From: Prochlorococcus sp. AG-670-O11
GTDB taxonomy: Bacteria; Cyanobacteriota; Cyanobacteriia; PCC-6307; Cyanobiaceae
DNA: 10,995 nt
Reading direction: 5' to 3'
Assembly: GCA_003211335.1 (NCBI GenBank)
Contig: QCTA01000029.1
Coordinates: 1-10,995, forward strand
In this document: in pieces, positions 7,733 to 10,995 of the stretch
Layout: the number at the start of each line of letters is the position of its first letter
Numbering within the stretch: the stretch's first letter is position 1
Made by a program: the position numbers and the translations under genes
The notes under the pieces: model-generated
Database searches by the model: none
What the model was told of the DNA's origin: nothing
What the model saw: the letters and a program-made list of their open reading frames with translations, nothing else

Positions 7733-10054
7733 ATGGATCATTATATGTCTGAGGCAACTGCGAATTCAAAAGAAAAAAATGAAATTAAAGTTTCAACAAT
7801 CATTTTGCCTGAAAATAAGAATTATGAAAGTGAATCTTTGAAGTATGAGATAAAAATTCCTAATTGGCTTCTTAAAAATATTCAAAACTATGAAGTATCA
7901 AATTCTAAAAATGATGCTAATCAAAATCTTATAGTAAAAGCTTTTAAACTTGCATATGAAGCTCATAATGGACAATTTAGAGCAAGTGGTGAGCCATATA
8001 TAATTCATCCCATTGCTGTTGCAGATCTTCTTAAAGAAATAGGAGCAAGTTCCTCAGTTATAGCTGCAGGCCTATTACATGATGTTGTTGAAGATACAGG
8101 AATTGCTCTTTCTGAGATAGAAGTTAATTTCGGCTTAGAAGTAAAAGTACTTGTAGAGGGTGTCACTAAATTAGGGGGAATTCACTTTAATAATAGAACT
8201 GAAGCACAAGCTGAAAATCTCAGAAAAATGTTCTTAGCTATGGCAAGCGACATAAGGGTTGTTTTAGTTAAACTTGCAGATCGACTTCATAATATGAGAA
8301 CAATTCAATGGCTTAATGAAGAAAGAAAAGAGAGAATTGCAAGAGAAACGAGAGAAATATATGCCCCTTTAGCAAACAGACTAGGAATAAATCGATTTAA
8401 ATGGGAATTAGAAGATTTAGCATTTAAATTCCTTGAGCCAGAGGAATACAAAAATTTAAAAGATCAAATTGCCGTTAAAAGAAGTGATAGAGAAAAAAGA
8501 TTAGATGTAACTTTAAATTTAATGAAGGAAAACTTAGTCTCATCAGGTTTAGAAAATTTTGAAATTACAGGAAGACCAAAACATCTCTACGGTATTTGGA
8601 GCAAAATGGTAAGACAACAAAAACAATTTAACGAAATTTATGATGTTGCGGCTTTAAGAATTATTGTAAGCAATTCAGATAGCTGTTATAAAGCTTTAGC
8701 AGTTGTTCATGATACTTTTAGACCAATTCCGGGTAGATTTAAAGATTACATAGGTTTACCAAAACCTAATGGATACCAGTCTTTACATACTTCTGTGATA
8801 GGAAGACATAGGCCTATTGAAGTTCAAATTAGAACTACTTCAATGCATCAAATTGCAGAATTCGGAATAGCTGCTCATTGGCAATATAAAGAAGGGGGTT
8901 CACCTGCTTCTAGTAATGCAGAAAGATTTAATTGGCTTAGACAACTAGTAGAATGGCAACAAGAAGGTAATAACAAAGATCATAATGACTATCTAGCATC
9001 AATAAAAGAAGATTTATTCGATGAAGAAGTATTTGTGATCACACCTAAGGGAGATGTTGTTGGTCTAAGGAAAGGATCAACTGCAATCGATTTTGCCTAC
9101 AGGATACATTCAGAAATAGGTAATCATTGTAATGGGATAAGAATCAATGAAAAGCTATCGCCTCTATCTACATCATTGCAAAATGGGGACTTTATAGAAA
9201 TTTTGACTAATAATAATTCAACTCCAAGCTTAGATTGGTTAAATTTTGTAGTTACTCCAACTGCCAAAAATAGAATTCGCCAATGGTATAAGAAAAGTCA
9301 TAGAGATGAGACTATAAAGAGAGGGAAAGAACTACTTGAAAAAGAGGTAGGACGCAATGGATTTGAATCATTACTTGCAAGTGATGCAATGAAAAAAGTT
9401 GCACATCGATGCAATTTAAAGACAACTGAAGATCTTTTAGCATCATTAGGATTTGGCGGTTTAACTTTACACCAAGTATTAAATCGATTCAGAGAAGAAA
9501 TTAAAATACAAACAGAAGAAATTAAAAATGAATCTAATGCTGAGATAGCAAAAACTCTTATAAATAAAAATAATTCAATAACAACTAAATCTCATGCGAA
9601 TAATAAATCACCAATCACTGGGGTTGAAGGCCTTGATTATAGAATTGGAAAATGCTGCAGTCCACTTCCTGGGGAGGAAATAATTGGAACTGTCTCTCTA
9701 GGTAATCATGGTATTACTATTCATAGAAGAGATTGTGAGAACGTTATCCCAATACCAATAGAGAGAAGATTACCTGTTGCATGGAACCAAGAGAATAAAA
9801 TTCTTGACAAAAAGTTTCCAATTCAACTTAGAATAGAAGTGATAGACAGAGTAGGAGTCCTAAAAGATATTCTTATGAGATTATCTGATAAAGGAATAAA
9901 TGTTAGTGATGCAAATGTAAAAACCGCTTTTGGAAAACCTGCCATTATTAATTTATGTGTTGGTCTAGAAAGTTATAATCAACTCCACAAAACTATTGAT
10001 CAAATTAAATCAATGGCTGATGTGATAGATATTGCGAGAGTAGGAATAAGTTGA
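7733..10054 (+). CDS. spoT: Bifunctional (p)ppGpp synthetase/hydrolase, RelA/SpoT homologue
   Basis: Controls the stringent-response alarmone (p)ppGpp. The 773 residues carry the full long-RSH plan. Hydrolase HD domain (about 70-220): RASGEPYIIHP (83-93), LLHDVVEDTG (114-123, metal-binding HD and ED), LADRLHNMRT (181-190). Synthetase domain (about 260-390): RPKHLYGIWSKM (281-292), YDVAALRIIV (303-312), RFKDYIGLPKPNGYQSLHT (335-353), PIEVQIRT (361-368). TGS domain (about 430-492), a helical region, a zinc-finger/RIS-type Cys motif KCCSPLPGEEIIG (640-652) with Cys668, and a C-terminal ACT domain (about 696-770). RFKD (335-338) is the basic RxKD form known from bifunctional enzymes, as opposed to ExDD of synthetase-only RelA; with an intact HD site this predicts both activities. 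ATG 7733 gives MDHYMSEATA; an in-frame ATG at 7745 (residue 5) is equally possible since neither has a Shine-Dalgarno site. Confidence 0.97.
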   Translation: MDHYMSEATANSKEKNEIKVSTIILPENKNYESESLKYEIKIPNWLLKNIQNYEVSNSKNDANQNLIVKAFKLAYEAHNGQFRASGEPYIIHPIAVADLLKEIGASSSVIAAGLLHDVVEDTGIALSEIEVNFGLEVKVLVEGVTKLGGIHFNNRTEAQAENLRKMFLAMASDIRVVLVKLADRLHNMRTIQWLNEERKERIARETREIYAPLANRLGINRFKWELEDLAFKFLEPEEYKNLKDQIAVKRSDREKRLDVTLNLMKENLVSSGLENFEITGRPKHLYGIWSKMVRQQKQFNEIYDVAALRIIVSNSDSCYKALAVVHDTFRPIPGRFKDYIGLPKPNGYQSLHTSVIGRHRPIEVQIRTTSMHQIAEFGIAAHWQYKEGGSPASSNAERFNWLRQLVEWQQEGNNKDHNDYLASIKEDLFDEEVFVITPKGDVVGLRKGSTAIDFAYRIHSEIGNHCNGIRINEKLSPLSTSLQNGDFIEILTNNNSTPSLDWLNFVVTPTAKNRIRQWYKKSHRDETIKRGKELLEKEVGRNGFESLLASDAMKKVAHRCNLKTTEDLLASLGFGGLTLHQVLNRFREEIKIQTEEIKNESNAEIAKTLINKNNSITTKSHANNKSPITGVEGLDYRIGKCCSPLPGEEIIGTVSLGNHGITIHRRDCENVIPIPIERRLPVAWNQENKILDKKFPIQLRIEVIDRVGVLKDILMRLSDKGINVSDANVKTAFGKPAIINLCVGLESYNQLHKTIDQIKSMADVIDIARVGIS

Positions 10055-10072
10055 TTTGAATTTAAAAGAACT

Positions 10073-10525
10073 TTAAAATACCCTTTTTTTTATTTTTCTT
10101 TTGTAAAGCAAGAAAACGATCGTACCAGAAATAGAAGCTAATAATAATCCAACTAATACTGAACCCAAAATTAATCTTAAAGAATAAAAACTACCTTGTT
10201 TCCATAATTCTTCTATCATTAATTTTTTATCAAAAACGTTTTCTGGAGTATTTTTTAGAAAGAATGAACCAACTTTATAATTAAAATAATATAGAGGTAC
10301 ATAAGTAAAAGGATTACTTATCCAAGTTCCAATTACAGCAAGAAAAAGATTTCCTTTCGCAACTCTTGCTAAAAATAATCCTAATAAAGTCTGAAACCCA
10401 AAGAATGGGAAACATCCGCAAAAGACACCAGCCGCTACTCCCTTTGCATTAAAAAATGGAGTCCCATTTTGTTTCAAAAAAAATGATAGAATTTTTTTAT
10501 AGTTAAAACTCTTTATCAACTTCAT
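10073..10525 (-). CDS. DUF2062 family small membrane protein
   Basis: A 150-residue protein with family-typical elements: GVAAGVFCGCFPFFGFQTLLG (29-49), whose GVF-G-P-GFQ pattern is the DUF2062 hallmark, and SNPFTYVPLYYFNYKVG (70-86), matching the NP-T-P-Y region. Three hydrophobic segments are visible (about 30-52, 58-82 as a re-entrant or membrane-associated stretch, and 115-141), and the end is strongly basic (YKRKIKKRVF), probably cytoplasmic. The molecular function of the family is unknown. The ATG at 10523-10525 is the only reasonable start. Its stop is 18 bp from that of the convergent RSH gene, and it diverges from mnmE across 66 bp containing an imperfect palindrome. I recall a gene of this kind between mnmE and the RSH gene in related Prochlorococcus genomes. 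Confidence 0.82.
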   Translation of the reverse strand: MKLIKSFNYKKILSFFLKQNGTPFFNAKGVAAGVFCGCFPFFGFQTLLGLFLARVAKGNLFLAVIGTWISNPFTYVPLYYFNYKVGSFFLKNTPENVFDKKLMIEELWKQGSFYSLRLILGSVLVGLLLASISGTIVFLLYKRKIKKRVF

Positions 10526-10537
10526 TCTAAAATCACA

Positions 10538-10558
10538 ATCAAAAAAGCTTTCTTTGAT
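10538..10558. repeat. Imperfect palindrome between divergent DUF2062 and mnmE genes
   Basis: The 21-nt string atcaaaaaagctttctttgat is self-complementary around a central C (10548), with eight Watson-Crick pairs, one G-T pair and one A-C mismatch in ten positions. It sits 12 bp before the DUF2062 start and 33 bp before the mnmE start, so it could be an operator or, as RNA, a weak hairpin. Most of the arms are A/T, and such symmetry arises readily by chance in AT-rich DNA. Confidence 0.25.
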
Positions 10559-10591
10559 AAGCCTACTTAATTATCCATAACATAGTGAGAG

Positions 10592-10995
10592 ATGGAATCA
10601 ATTGTCTATACTGAAGATACAATAGCAGCAATAGCTTCGGCTATTAGTCTAGGTAAAGGAGGAATTGCAGTTATAAGAGTATCTGGGGAAGAAGCAATAA
10701 ATTCCTGTAAAAATATTGTAGAAACACAATCTAAATATGCTTGGGAGTCTCATAGAGTTTTTCATGGATTCGTCAAAGATAATTTAGAAAATAAATATAT
10801 AGACGAAATTTTAATTTCAGTTATGCATTCTCCTAATAGTTTCACTGGAGAAGATATTGTTGAGTTACACTGTCATGGAGGAGTAATAGTTGTAAATAAA
10901 GTGATGGAAACATTATTATCAAATAATACTGGAGTAAGGATTGCAAATCCAGGAGAATTTAGTCAAAGAGCTTTTATTAACGGCAAAATAGATTT
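10592..10995 (+). CDS. mnmE: tRNA uridine-5-carboxymethylaminomethyl modification GTPase MnmE, N-terminal part, runs off the right edge
   Basis: MnmE (TrmE/ThdF) works with MnmG to add the (carboxymethyl)aminomethyl group at wobble uridine 34 of certain tRNAs. I translated 134 codons from ATG 10592: the N-terminal formyl-tetrahydrofolate-binding domain, with [21 protein letters not shown] (9-29, Gly-rich opening), [22 protein letters not shown] (about 74-95) and [16 protein letters not shown] (119-134). These match the family closely and no frameshift is seen. The GTPase domain and C-terminus would lie beyond 10995. A CIGK-ending mnmE tail is present at 782-1087 on the opposite strand, so whether this copy is complete is a real question: in an inversion it would lose its last ~100 codons about 1 kb past the edge. 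Upstream, TAACAT (10578-10583) resembles a -10 but lies only 8 bp before the ATG. Confidence 0.94.
   Translation, partial: MESIVYTEDTIAAIASAISLGKGGIAVIRVSGEEAINSCKNIVETQSKYAWESHRVFHGFVKDNLENKYIDEILISVMHSPNSFTGEDIVELHCHGGVIVVNKVMETLLSNNTGVRIANPGEFSQRAFINGKID

Noticed and set aside
10058..10092. Possible terminator between the RSH and DUF2062 genes (tttaaaagaactttaaa then a T tract)
   Set aside because: The stem would be only six A/T pairs, and the T tract is part of the lysine-rich DUF2062 coding end; too weak to call a terminator.
1..10995. CRISPR arrays, insertion sequences, tRNA genes, phage or defence genes
   Set aside because: Apart from the split mnmE, no repeat arrays, transposase-like frames, tRNA-like cloverleafs or foreign-looking gene clusters were seen; nearly all of the window is accounted for by housekeeping genes.

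Overview
The window is AT-rich (about 30% GC by eye), densely packed DNA whose proteins look like those of a high-light-adapted Prochlorococcus (marine picocyanobacterium). Evidence is the very low GC, Lys/Asn/Ile-rich proteins, tiny intergenic gaps, few clear Shine-Dalgarno sites, and a gene set I recall as a conserved cluster there (nadC, mnmE, a DUF2062 protein, RSH, a fused ABC ATPase, rluD-like, rbgA, pgk, an exported hypothetical, murG). The assignment rests on memory of the family, not on a search.

Layout from left to right. nadC (-) runs off the left edge. Next is a headless C-terminal piece of mnmE (-). Then come murG (-), a small exported hypothetical (+), pgk (-), a 224-bp AT-rich spacer, the rbgA/rluD-like pair (+, overlapping), a fused two-domain ABC ATPase (-), a bifunctional RelA/SpoT homologue (+), a DUF2062 membrane protein (-), and the N-terminal 134 codons of mnmE (+), which run off the right edge. 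Almost every gene is intact and ordinary housekeeping: NAD synthesis, peptidoglycan, Calvin cycle/glycolysis, 50S ribosome maturation, stringent response and tRNA modification.

The striking feature is architectural. mnmE appears twice in opposite orientations: its last ~100 codons at the left (-, beside nadC) and its first 134 codons at the right (+). At the left the fragment is joined directly to the 3' end of murG, which reads into it and stops early in the wrong frame. This is what is expected if the ~10-kb block from murG to the front of mnmE were inverted with one breakpoint inside mnmE and one in the murG tail. It would also result from an inverted amplification or assembly chimera, such as those common in multiple-displacement-amplified single-cell genomes. 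The window cannot decide between these, but sequence just beyond the right edge would.

Regulation visible in sequence is sparse. The best candidate is a GTA-N8-TAC (NtcA-type) site with a properly spaced -10-like element upstream of pgk. No CRISPR array, IS element, tRNA, rRNA or novel defence system is evident.
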